A stretch of 64,000 bases of DNA from NCBI GenBank assembly GCA_001600455.1, contig BCKC01000011.1:895835-959834 (forward strand). Reading direction: 5' to 3'. Under the pieces are notes generated by a model. The model was not told where the DNA came from, searched no databases, and saw only the letters and a program-made list of their open reading frames with translations. This DNA is from Endocalyx cinctus (Eukaryota > Ascomycota > Sordariomycetes > Amphisphaeriales > Apiosporaceae). Position 1 is the stretch's first letter, and the number at the start of each line of letters is the position of its first letter. The translations under genes and the position numbers were made by a program. Shown here one piece after another: positions 13,043 to 25,000 of this stretch.

Positions 13043-14075
13043 ATGATACCGATTCTACTACATTCGCTTTTGTTTTTAGACTCTGTCGTAGCTAGCCCAC
13101 TTTCCCGGCGACAAATAGCTAGTGGATGTGGATTAACTCCGCCGGTTCTTCCCGGAAACCACGAGGATACTGAGGTTGGGTCACGACCGTACCGAGTATG
13201 GCTTCCGAGTAATTACCAAGAAAATACCGAGACGCCAATGATCCTATCTTACCACGGCGCAACCCGCACTATCCAAGAACAGTACGACTTAGACAGGCTT
13301 CGGGAACCAGGATTCAACGACGATCATATTGTCGTATACCTGCAAGGGGTAAACATCCAACGACATCATGACACTTATCTTCATATATTCAGACTAACAC
13401 CGTAATCAGGAAGATGATGATGAAGGTAAAAGTCGCTGGCAGGGGTATCCCGGATGGACGGTGGATGACGTACAATACACGGAGGATGTACTCGATGCCG
13501 TCAAAGCGGACTACTGCATTGACGAGAACCGTATATATGCGACCGGAAAGTCTCAGGGTGGTGGGTTCGTGAACCTGCTCGCTTGCTCGAGGCTTTCGGA
13601 TCAGTTTGCAGCTTTCGCTCCCGTTTCGGGCGCGTATTACATCGACACCGACGGGGAGAAGTGCTCTTTCGAGGAGCAGCAGACGATCGAGTATCCCTGC
13701 GAAACGACAAGGGAAAGCATTCCCATCTTGGCGTTCCACGGCGGCGCTGACACGACGATCCGTTATAACGGAGATTGGCGCAGCGACGGGTGCTTGCCGT
13801 CTGTGAAGCACTGGGCTGAAAGCTGGGCCGCGCGCAACGGGTTGAGCACGACACCTGTGAACGAGACAATATCGGACCGGGATGACGGCTTGGTCAATCA
13901 CGGTATCATCATGAAGTTCGGCGGAGGCTTCGTCACTCTTGTGTACGACGGTGACCGTGTGCCTCACGATTGGCCTTCGCAAACCAAGAATGACGATAAC
14001 GAGGGGCAGAACCTCACCAGCTTCGATGCTTCTCAGTGGATTATGGATTTCTTTAGGTTGCATGAATTAAACTAA
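13043..14075 (+). CDS. Secreted CE1/LpqC-type esterase (feruloyl esterase-like)
   Basis: Predicted extracellular ester hydrolase acting on plant-wall phenolic or acetyl esters or on polyesters. Two exons (intron 13349-13409) give 323 aa. A signal peptide spans about residues 1-18, followed by a Kex2-like SRR. The alpha/beta-hydrolase fold shows an oxyanion-type region (LSYHGATR), the nucleophile elbow GKSQGGG (Ser about 142), an acid candidate in HGGADTTI and the catalytic His in HDWPSQ near the C-terminus. The family's nucleophile elbow is more often G-M/Y-S-x-G-G; the Lys here is a mild variant. One N-glycosylation sequon (NETIS) is present. It stands alone, next to another secreted enzyme. 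Confidence 0.85.
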
Positions 14076-14314
14076 ACAGGGGGCTTTTATTTCCCTTTAA
14101 TTATTTTATCTATAATTTAATGTATATTCAATCTCTGTAAGGATCTCAACTATAGGTAGAAAGAAAGCTTTTATTATTAGATAAGAGCTAGATTTTAATT
14201 ATATGTTACATTTGGAAAAAAATCAGTCTTGAAAAAAAACAGTAAAGCTCTTCAAGTCTTAGAATACGGTCATTTCAACAACTTGTGCCATCCCATGACT
14301 AACTAAGAGGATTC

Positions 14315-16779
14315 TTATGCCCCACAACGCATAACTTGTACTCGACTGTCCTCTTTAGAGCGGGTAACTCTCACGAGGACTTTTTCTGATTTCAAAAGTT
14401 TGGCAACCTCCCCATCTTTAAGATCACCACTTTTCTCAAGAATCGGTATAGTCTCTCCTGAAGTCAGCTGCGAAGCGGTATGCCAAAAATTTCCGATCAT
14501 CTTATATTTAGCTTTACGAATGTAGAGAATCACGATGGCCCATACACTAACTAGGTTTACAGAGATTAACACGATAACAACCGTCAGGCCGTTCCAGTAG
14601 ACTGGTATCAGTACATCCTTGCTGAACGACGCATCTATATATCCGGGTACGTCGAATTTGGGAAGAAGAGAATAGTACCAAGATCTTGCCAGCATTAGGA
14701 GATAAGCATCAACGGCCACAGCCGCTCGATTACTCGTAGCAATAATATGCTGGAATAGGGTGGCAATATCTGAAGAAATACCCGCGCCGTACATAGTACA
14801 GTGTTCGCAGACTGATATACTGATGTTGGCTGCGTCAGAGTCTACATTCGCGGCAAGTCCGTCGCCGAGTGTTTGACTGCTGCTATTCAGAGCAGCTTCC
14901 GCCTGACTTGAGTTTACGCCAAACGAAGAAAGAGGGGCAGGGCTCTGTATCTCCCCAACAATCACAAACACTCCTCTTTCCCCAATCGGTTTGCTGACAG
15001 GATCGGCACCCAGTAAAGACTGTAAGGCATCAACTTGGAAAGAACCTGTAGTTATATTCCATTGAATATCTGGCTCGCTATCACTGATCTTTCCTTTCAT
15101 CGTCAGATGAGAAACGGTAGTGTTAACTTCGGCAAAGAAAAGGCTAACATTGAGGAATCGTCCCGGTTCTATCTCGTAAGAACTCCACTCTTGGTACGGC
15201 ACTGGATCTGAAAAACTGAGTGGTGCTTTGAGATTGCTCCAGAACAACTTTGGCAGATTGGTTGTGAAGACAAACTGTGGCCATGACCCAGAGGAAAATT
15301 CGAGGGGATTTCTTTGCGGGTCCCAAGAGGGTAGGTAATGATTGTCCCTACCGCTAATGTGGATGGCCAACTGACATAATGCAGTTGGCCACGCGGACAA
15401 GTTTTCGGAGTCGGTACTTGCAGGTAGGGTACATTCAAATGTGCTTGGCAAACAATAGTCGATCCCTGTATCGTTGCTCTTATGACAAGTCTCAACATGG
15501 GTAATACCAGCGGCTGTAAACGTCTGTTCATAAGAAGTATTCCCTTTGATGGTAGGCCAACCTTGATATAAACTCAACTCAGTTGATATCGACGGTCGAG
15601 TACAGGATGTTCTCGTGTTTAGAACAAATTCAGGACCTCGGAACGTTTGCAGCCTAATACGATCTTCTTTTTGGTAAGGAAGAAATGCTCGTTGTTTAAT
15701 GCCTGTATCCGAAACACCTCGGCTATTTGGAGTAGGGTCAGTGGACGAGTCCAGTTCTCCAAATAAATTCATTGTGCTCTCAAGGTCTCCTGCTGCTAGA
15801 AATGAACCAACAAGCTCACTCGATCTTGGTGACATTGCTACATTCGTCATAGTTCGGTTGCTATACTGGATTAGGGAGTCATTCCAAAGTCGGAAATTAA
15901 GATCGTAGAGGAAAATTGAATCCCTATGGCCGTCAGGCCTAGAATAAGCAGCAGGAACGCCTCTAAGTTGACGATAAGTACGCGTAGTCTTGAAGACAAG
16001 ATAGCCTGTAGAAGCTCTCGAGGTTCCCCGCTTACGCTTCTAGTGATCGAAAATCTTGCCGCCTGTAGTAATGGAACTTGGCGAGTTTCGAGAAGTAATG
16101 CGGCGATGATAGATGTACATATTCCGGCTTGGGCTGCTGTTACCGCTCGCAGAACCAGAGACGTAAGAGTTACAGACTGAGTAGCCCAACCGTTCAAGGT
16201 GATTTTGCGCCATAGGTAAGATGCCTGTTCGCCGCCGGCTACTGGGCCTTGCCCGACCCATAGAAAAATCAAGTAACCGAGAAAGAATAGAGTGAGAACC
16301 GAACCTCCAAGAAGTATAGCACAGTTTAATAGGCCGATGGAACGTATAACCGGCAGTCGTTTGCATTTTTCGATATCCGCGTGGTCCTGAACCTCGACCA
16401 ACGGCAGAGAGGTTATGTTGAGACTATGGGGTCTGTCAGAGCTCTGCAACACGCCATCTTCTACAGCAGCGTGATCGCATGTGTTATCAGAGCTAGGAAT
16501 TTGATCGCGATATTCAGAGGTGCATAAAGACGTTTCTGGGGTAGGGCCTAGAGGGAGTTCTATGTCGGCCTCTGCACTCGACTGTTGTGGCTCTGAAGAC
16601 TCCCTAGATAAAGATTGTGAAGGAGCCATTTCTCCATAGTTTCCAAACGAATTTGTGGTATTGGTATGGATATGTGCGCTTATTATGTTTGTGGAAGCTG
16701 CTTGATACTCAAAAGAGGAACCATTCTTGTTATGAGGTTGTAAGATATGGGTGAGAGAGTCCGACATGCTGTTAGACAT
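14315..16779 (-). CDS. Multi-pass membrane protein, reading frame broken (candidate pseudogene)
   Basis: The ATG at 16779 opens a 302-codon frame: a long polar Ser-rich N-terminal tail, then hydrophobic segments (about residues 150-175, 200-230 and 270-292). This frame ends at TAA (15871-15873). A second 511-codon frame, shifted by one base, carries on with a long extracellular-like domain rich in NxS/T sequons, one more membrane segment (IPVYWNGLTVVIVLISVN) and a charged cytoplasmic tail. The layout resembles a family of uncharacterised fungal plasma-membrane proteins. Adding one base to the CCC run at 15874-15876 would make one protein of about 815 aa, so I see a -1 frameshift or an assembly error. 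A phase-compatible intron (15981-15863, GTACTT donor) is possible but would delete a membrane segment. Function unknown. Confidence 0.6.
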
Positions 16780-17453
16780 ATTCTATCGTCGGATCCAAAT
16801 TAGGAGTGCTTTCCAAGGAATTATTATATGGATTGGAAACAACATGATTGAATTTAACGGGATTAAAGAGATTATTTAACGAAATATTAACATTTACGCT
16901 GTCATGTTGATTTGATTAGTAGTTACTTGCTCTAGAGCCTGATTCCTGATAGCTAAGTTGGAACAGCCGTAATTAATGACTATTAGATAGAACGGTTTTC
17001 AGCTCTAGTGTCGTAGATTATTATTTGCTGGAGCTTTTCAAGTCCTAATAATATCTTTCTATCCAATAAAAAACGTCAAGTTAATAGGAGACTTCAGATT
17101 GGAAGCCCCCACGAGGAAAATTGGAAGATATTGGGGGCCATACAAGGCGTAATCAACCACCTGGTTGTAGTAGTGAAACCACACTTTTGCAAATTTTTAC
17201 TGATATATTTAATGGAATATTGGTACAGGTTTCAAAAAAATAACGTACCAGATTTATCATACTTTCGTGCCAATCAAGTGCCAACGCGATTAACGTTATC
17301 ATTGCTTTTATTTTTAGACTGACCCGCCCCTACCCCTATTATCGTGAGTTCGGTCGATTAACGGTTTAATTAAGATACGGTCATACGAGTCACATCTAGC
17401 TGTCGTCCTCATATCGATTATAAATTGAATTTTGACAAATATTTATGTGAGAT

Positions 17454-17708
17454 TGTTAGAGCTTGTGGAGGGTATTTGAGAGCTTAGTAATCATATTATG
17501 TAAATATCTCAATGGATTAGGGCTTAAGGAACTATTTATTTCTATAAATCGAACGGGAGCTCAGCACCTTATTTATAATGGTTCCTGAGCTGGTACTACG
17601 TAATTCAGGGGTTGGTCAATAACTCAAACCGGGTTCATGAGCTTGATTCCACCCCGTAATGTAACGTCTCCGAAACCAGGTCCCATTTAGTCCCACTTCT
17701 CCGTCACA
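17454..17708 (+). repeat. Dispersed repeat copy A (LTR-like)
   Basis: Starts TGTTAGAGCTTGTGG and shares long matches with 42452-42806 (+) and 40893-41155 (-). Common blocks are ATGTAAATAT, GGGCTTAAGG, CGAACGGGAGCTCA (here and in the minus-strand copy), CTCCGAAAC-AGGTCCCATTT and TCCCACTTCTCCGT. Many differences are C/T or G/A. A TAACA at 17927-17931, the inverse of TGTTA, could mark the far end of a solo LTR, but no target duplication was seen there. Confidence 0.65.
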
Positions 17709-18403
17709 GTTTATCTGACTGTGTTCAGAAAATCGAGCGAAGTGTGTGCCGTGAAGAGAGGGCCGCGATAGTCGCGTGTGCCAGGCACGCGAATGAGAAA
17801 ACATAAACTAAACGGTGCAATTAATGCTAGGCATATTCCGTGGTTCTAATATTTTTCATTAACCGACATTCGCTGTTTAACTTTGGCTAGCTCTGTTTAC
17901 AATAATTTTTATAATTCGTTTTCGGATAACAAAGTTGATTGTATTAATATACAGGGTGATGTGTATTCCGTTATTTAGAAGAGAATATGTATGAGGCTCA
18001 AAGGATTATATTGCGTACTGTAGATGCCTGATACAGCGATACATCCTTTCCAAGTCTCCTTGATAAATATATTCTCAAAGTTCCTGCTTATTTTCGTCTC
18101 ACATAATAGTGTCACTTCTCTTGATTTTATTCGTACCCAAATCTTATCCCTGTACATAGGTATAATTACTAAAGCAGATGGAACGAATCGCTGATATGAA
18201 TTTTGGAGACAATTGGCCGTTTTGACTCTACTTACCGAGGTCTGAGTAGTATGTACAGTGTGGCTTGCATGTTGACCCGTTCTCCTATATCTGCCAGCTT
18301 ACTGAGAATACGCACACCAACAATAATAAATACACGCTCTTTAATGGCATACATATAATTTGGATCCAACTTACAGAGCAATAGACTCGTAGGCTTGTCC
18401 AAG

Positions 18404-18656
18404 GGGACCCCATGCACCCCATCACCTTCCCATCGGAGCTCTCACAAAAAAAAAGTTCTCATAAACTTCTCTCTATAGTACAGCGCAAATTTTTTTGACT
18501 CAAAGTTAATATGCATATGTATATAGAGTACATTATAAAGAAGAAGAAAAAATTTCGCTAGTGATTATTTTATGATTATCTTATTTTTTTTTTTTTTTTT
18601 CTGTTTTGCTCTCGGGACCCCACGTGGTGGTGGGGGCTTGGCGTGGGACGGAGGTG
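18404..18656 (+). repeat. MITE-like inverted-repeat element, copy 1
   Basis: About 250 bp: G+C-rich ends flank an A/T-rich core with a run of 18 T. It ends GGGGGCTTGGCGTGGGACGG. The core and right end match the element at 59083-59307, which ends GGGATCTTGGCGTGGGATGG. There is no coding capacity, as expected for a small non-autonomous element. Confidence 0.55.
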
Positions 18657-19003
18657 TATCCAATCCGTATTTATACCTGATACTTATCTATGAACGAGGA
18701 CGTCGACTGAATTATTACCCACTGCATTTCAGACATGGCAGTGAAGGAACTATGCCGTCCTGAGCGCACCTGGTTGATATTAACATAACCCTAAGCAAGA
18801 CAGGCGAGGAGTGATATCACATCAAATAACGAGGTTAACGTGGTATAACACTTCTTGAACATAGACGTGTATATACTGGATTGAGCATGGTACATTATAT
18901 ACAAGAAATTATCCTAAAACCACAAAAATATCATAGAACAAGAAAAAAGTTAATCCAATATATGGACCCCTTTGATATATTATAAATAGGCCAAGCACCA
19001 CTC

Positions 19004-22000
19004 CTAATTATCTCTTATTAGTAAAGGATATCGCACACCACCTCCCGATTCCACAGAGTTGAAGTAGCTCCCAACGGTTGGATGCATCCCCGCGTCTACC
19101 GCCAATTCTGTCCATTTGCTCAGTGGCACTTTATTGATTTCATTCAAAGCAAATTCAGCATGCTCCCTAACATACGAGTTCAATCCCTCAAAAGTAAGAT
19201 TGATACTGCCAATTCGGTGCCGGTAGGAAACTTCGTGCTCCCCTACCCGCCTTAACGCTTCCGCGAGGATCTCGCGTGCGCAACTCTGCACCGGGACCAG
19301 GTTAAGAAATCCTCGCAACTTAGTAGATGTTGGCACCGCACCAAGAACGGTACAGAACCGAAGCAGGTTTCGGAATAGATCCAGATCTGGCACATCCGTT
19401 CTCTCGATGTTTGACGGTCGGTGGATGGTAATAGGTATGTCAAATTGCGCATGCGACCGTTCTAGCAGTCGCTCACAGGCCCATTTTGATGCCGTGTACC
19501 CGTCCACGCCACTCGGATCCGGAGGTGTCGTTGCCACCGACACCTCATCGAATCTGATATCGCTGTCGAGAACGTTCTCGTCATTGGAACCGCTATTAGC
19601 CGCTCCCCAGTACAGTGCCACACCGGCCGTCGAAACGAAATGTATGGGAATATGACGTGGTACCGCGAGCCGGATGAGCTCCTTAGTGGAGCCAACGTTG
19701 TCGGCTTTAAGACTTCGGTAATGCTTCAGATGAGATACGTTGGCTCCGTTATGGATAATCACATCGGCCTTTCCAAAGATATACTTGGTCTGCTCTAGAG
19801 AAAGGCCGAGTCTCTTCGCGCTGAGGTCACCGGCATGCACTCGGACCTTCTCCGATAACCCCCCGAGTCTTTCTGGTTGTCGGGTAGCAATGCAGTGGAT
19901 TTCTCGGACCTTGTTATTTTGCACTAGCTGATTCAACAGTTCGCGACCTAGGTGTCCTGTCGCGCCTGTTAGTACGACGACCCCTACCTCTGTTGCTGGG
20001 CTTAGAGATTGTGAGAAGACGGATGATTCCAAAACGACTGGTGGCTTTGTTTCGAATTCCCAATCTATCTCCTTCTCTCCCATTCCCACCTCTTTTTGGT
20101 TGACCAACACCGCCATACGCTCTAGGGTGCTACACTCGAAGAGCTGCACCAAATCAATCTGGACGTCATATGTGGTGCGTATTCTCTGCCGTAGTTCCAC
20201 TAGTAACAGTGAGTTACCTCCAGCATGAAAGAAGTCAGTAGAGCTGGAGATCCGCTGGCGACGAAACGCTTCTTGAGGGATGACTTCGGACCAAAGTTGA
20301 TGCATAACCTTCAGGTTAGGTGCGAGTTCTTCGTCGGATATTGATCCTTCACCCTCGGTCAATGGCAAAGGTAGTTTTTGGACTGCTTTACGATCCACTT
20401 TGCCAGCGCGGACCCTTGGTAGATCGTCAACGGGAATAATGACAGATGGCCTCATCTGCTGTGTGAGAGGAAGTTGGTCAAAAGCGTGTTGAAGATGCTT
20501 GGCTGACCTCATATCAAGATCCGACGCGACAACGTGAGCGATGATGAGATCGGTTTTATTCGTGCCAAGTTGCCTATGACTTACAACCACGTCAGTTATT
20601 CCATGAATGGTAAGTATCGTACGCTCGATCTCGCCTAGGTCGATACGAATACCGCGCAATTTTACTTGATTATCTCCTTCCACCCGTCCCTTCACGAGGA
20701 GACTTCCGTCTGGCAGCATCTTACCGATGTCGCCTGTTCGGTGTACGGACTTCCAATCTCTTGCTCGATCTTCCGTAGTTGCATGCTTGTCCTCGAGGAA
20801 CCTCGCAGCCGACTCTTGTGCACGGTTGAAATACCCCTGAGCAACTCCCGCACCGCCGACAACAATCTCACCTGTATAACCAACCGGAACGGGTTGAAGG
20901 AAGTTATTAACAATGTAATATCGCGCGTTGGGTGCCGAACGACCAGCATCCATAGGTCCCAAGCTGAGCAGACTGACATCTTTATAATCCACTTGCCGAC
21001 GGGTTGCCGAGCAAGTCACCTCCGTGGGACCGTAGGCATTGAAAAGACGTAATGAATCGTTTTTCATACTTCGGAATGCTTCTAAAAGAGACTCTTTCAA
21101 AGGCTCGCCACCCGAGATTGCTACCCTCCAAGGTGATCGTCGGAGGTTGGAAAGTCCCATCCTTATCCAGCTTTGATACTCTGACGGCGTACCCCCAGTA
21201 AATGTAATGCGTTCGTCAGCTATGATGGCGGATTGGGCGATGGGATCGGCGTGTGCTTTCGATGGACACACGTAGAGAAAGCCACCAAATGCGAGAGCGG
21301 AAAATATTTGGGTTAGCGACATGTCGAAGCTAGGTGCACTTTGCTGGAGGACCCTTTCGACCCCAAACCCGTAAGTCTGAGCCGAAAACTCAACCTCATT
21401 CTTCATATTGCTATGACTTAGTGGAATGCCTTTGGGGACACCTGTCGACCCACTAGTGTAGAAGATAACGGCGGTCTGGCTCTCGCGAGCCTGGATAGGA
21501 ACAGTAGTGGATAATTGAAACGAGATATCGGCGCAGTTTATTATAGTTGCCTCTTCACCAATATTAATATCAACCACTCTGTCCGCAGTAGATCCGTCAG
21601 TCAGAATTGTGCTTGGCTTGCAGTCTGCGACAATGACAGCTAGTCTTTCGGAAGGTACACCAGAATCTAAAGGTAAATATATTGCGCCAATGTACATGAC
21701 AGCAAGCATAGAGCATATCCAATCGGTGCCTCGCTCCTGGAAAACAGCAACGACTGACCCGGGAGCAGCTGTGTCGGAAGATATGAGCTTTGCAGAAATA
21801 CTACGGATCCGATCGAGCATTTGTTTATATGTTAAAGTAACCCCACTGTCGTCTTTGATAGCTTCATTTGTCATATTAGCGAGAGCAACATCGACAACAC
21901 GATGAACTAGAGTCTCCGTCCATTTTGACTCAATTACTGGGCCTGCAATCTTGTGAGTATCTTTCCGATGAAAGCAGAAATATTTTGAAATGAGGATGAA

Positions 22001-25000
22001 AAGATCTTACCTCTTCCTAACCAGAGCGCATCTTGGACGCCCTTCTCTTCGTAGACGTTGAAATCACTGAGTGGTAGGGTAGGCATTCTAGAGGCTGATT
22101 CGAGGATCCTCTCATAAGCGGAGCTAAGGATCGATGCATCGGCAGCTGAATATATGTTTTGTTGAACCATAAACTCAATGTGACATCCAGCCGGATAGTT
22201 AGTAATATCTATGTTGATGTCGTATGCGGTTCGTCCTGATTTGAAGTTCAGCATCTCCATTCGCGTGCCGGCAAATGAGCTAGTTTCGCTAACCCCCTCG
22301 CGGTAGTCTACGAAGGTCTGAAAGATGGGGCTATGATACTCCGAACGCGTGACCGAGAGACTTTCGAGAATGGCTCCAAAGGGAACACGAGAGTGGGAGA
22401 GTGCACTCAACACCTTCTCGCGAGTGTCTTGGAGGATGTCGGCAAAGTTCACAGCCCCCGCGTGCTGTGAGAAGATAAGTGGGAGAATGTTCACGAAAGC
22501 ACCGATACCGTTCAGCATATCGGGCGAAGTGCGATTGGCATCCCCGATTCCCACACAGAATTCCTCTGTGCCACTCAGTAAGTAAAGGAGACTTCGAAAC
22601 GCCGAAAGATAAAAGTGGAATGGCGTTACTCTCATTTGGCGGCTAGCCTGGTTAATTTGAGCACTCAAGCTCTTGTTTAACCTGCATTTGACGCGATGGA
22701 AGTTGTAATCATCCAATACCTTGCGTGGGCGAGCACCTGGTAGGGGAAGAACCGGCAGAGCATCAGGTATAAATTCCAGTAAATTGGTCCAGTACTTGAG
22801 GTCTCCAACCCATGACCCGTTGAGCGACTCCTCTCGTTGGCGAATGGAATAATCAAGATATTGCAGCGGCTTAGAGGGCACCGACTCGCCATTATATACC
22901 CTTTCTAGATCCCGCATCAAAACTTGATGAGTGTAACCATCAACATTGATATGATGTGCACCAACCAGAAAGTAATGTTCATCAGGCGATTTTGTCAGCA
23001 ACTTCAGTCTCATCACTTCGCCGCGCTTGAGATCATAGACATGCTTGTGAAGATTGATGAATGCGTCTGTAACCTCGTCTTCGCTGCTGACAGTAGAAGT
23101 TTCCAAGTGTAACGTGTTGAAGGGAAGAATGCCCTGGACGGGTTGTTGTACACCTGTCCCGTCATCACTATAGTAAAAACAGGTACGAAGGCTCTCGTGG
23201 TTGTAACCAACCTCCCTCACTGCACGTACAAAATCGCTAACTCTGAGTTTGCCTTTTATGCGAAATGAGCCGGTATGGTTTAAAGTAGTTGAGTCTTTTA
23301 CGAGGGCATTTACGAACCAGAACATTGATTGGCCACTGTTAACACGCTGAATTAGTAAAAGCTACTCGTATTTGAAAACTATTTATAATATTTATTTGAA
23401 ATAGTAATAATGAATTCCTTAAGATTTTCTGAATTTTTAAAAAGACACAAGTTACATACTAAGACAATGGACCTTCCCTTTCAACATCGTCCGAAGAGTA
23501 TCCAAGCTCGACTACTTTCTCAAGAGATGTATCTTTCAAGTCAGAAACGGAACTAGTCGACGTAACCCTAGCTGACAGATTGTCGGAATCGACAAGAACA
23601 GCTGATTCCGACAATAGGCTCGAGATGGTCGATGGTGGACTTGAGTTTGAACTCGATTCTTCAGGTGTTGACTCCACCAGGGCTGGTGCGGTAAGCTCGG
23701 AAGATTTCGGCAGATCCGCTTGTGTCTCACCAGCACCTAGATTCGGAGTAAGGTCCTTGGATATTTGAGGAATAGCATGACGAAGAATATCACCCAGGGA
23801 AGCACCCCCAAGTATCTTCAATACGGGAATGTTGACCTGAAGGCTCTTGAGAAACCAGGTGCGAACTTCTACCGCCACTAGAGAATCTATACCAATGTTA
23901 TCTGTTCTTAACTCCAGAGTTTCTCGTTCCGTTCGATCACTGCCGAACTCCATCTTTAAGAGGTTCTGGAGCTTGGTGAGAAAAGCATCTGTTCTTTGAT
24001 GTTAGTAAAAAAACCATGCGATATAAATAAAACGAAAGAGAGTCCTACTCTGAATGATCTTAAACACTTGGTCTTCCGTTTGGGCTTGTTGCAGCTGGGT
24101 CTTCAATGGGATAGCGTTGCCGTTTTCAGCCTTTGCGGAGTCTTCCATCGTTGCACGGATGACGTGATGTGAGAATCTGGGGTTCTCAACCCATATGGGA
24201 AGACGCTCCTCGGTTGACATCACGTGCCTAAGACCGGTAGAGATTTCCGGGTTTAAACCTGAGTCCTTATGCCCGGCGATAACTGCTTCGGCAAATATCT
24301 CGTGAAAGGCCGTTTCCGACAAGAATTGGTACCCACCCTTGAGGAGATTCTCTTGGCTAGCTTCACTAGCTTCGCGAAGAATATAGCCGATTCCTAGAAT
24401 TGCGCCAATGTTGATGACGGAGGCCGATAGGCCCCGCTCGCGTCGCTGCCGAGCGAGGCTGGTCATGAAGGCGTTTGCGGCAGTGTAGTTGGATTGTCCC
24501 ATATTTCCTACTACTTCTGTCATGGAAGAGAAGTAGATAAGGAAGTCTAGATGGTAAGTTCCTAGAACTTCATCTAGATTGATACTACCTTGTACCTTGG
24601 GTGCAAGAACTGTGTTCATAGTATTAAGGTCCATGTCACGTATCGGAGTGTCTCGAAGAACCATTCCACCGTGTGCTATACCAGCTAGCGGCGGGAGGAT
24701 ATTGCGGATATCTTCGTATACCCGTCTTAGGTCCGATTTATCTGTCATATCACTGTTTTTTGAATATTAGTAAAAACTACTCTCTCTAGTTATATCAAGA
24801 TAATAATAAGCATACTTAGAGTAGACTCCGACCTGGCAACCTTGGTTTTCCATATCCGTCAGCCATTTTTGGTCGATTTTGGGGTTACGACTAGATAAAA
24901 CAATGTATCTAGCACCCAATCGAACCATGTACTCGGCAAGAGACAATCCAAGATCGCCAGTGAGCCCAAATAACCAATAGGTTCTGTCTTCACGGAGAAG

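Larger units (their letters stand above)
16780..19003. other. Gene-free repeat-bearing intergenic region
   Basis: About 2.2 kb between the membrane-protein gene and the 3' end of the PKS-NRPS. It holds one LTR-like repeat (from 17454) and one inverted-repeat element (18404-18656), listed separately. I see no gene otherwise. Confidence 0.5.

Noticed and set aside
13389..14063. 224-codon minus-strand frame over the esterase
   Set aside because: Antisense shadow of a G+C-rich coding exon; the plus strand has the catalytic motifs and signal peptide.
18572..18763. 63-codon frame with a run of Phe
   Set aside because: It is the T-run core and the GC-rich end of the inverted-repeat element.
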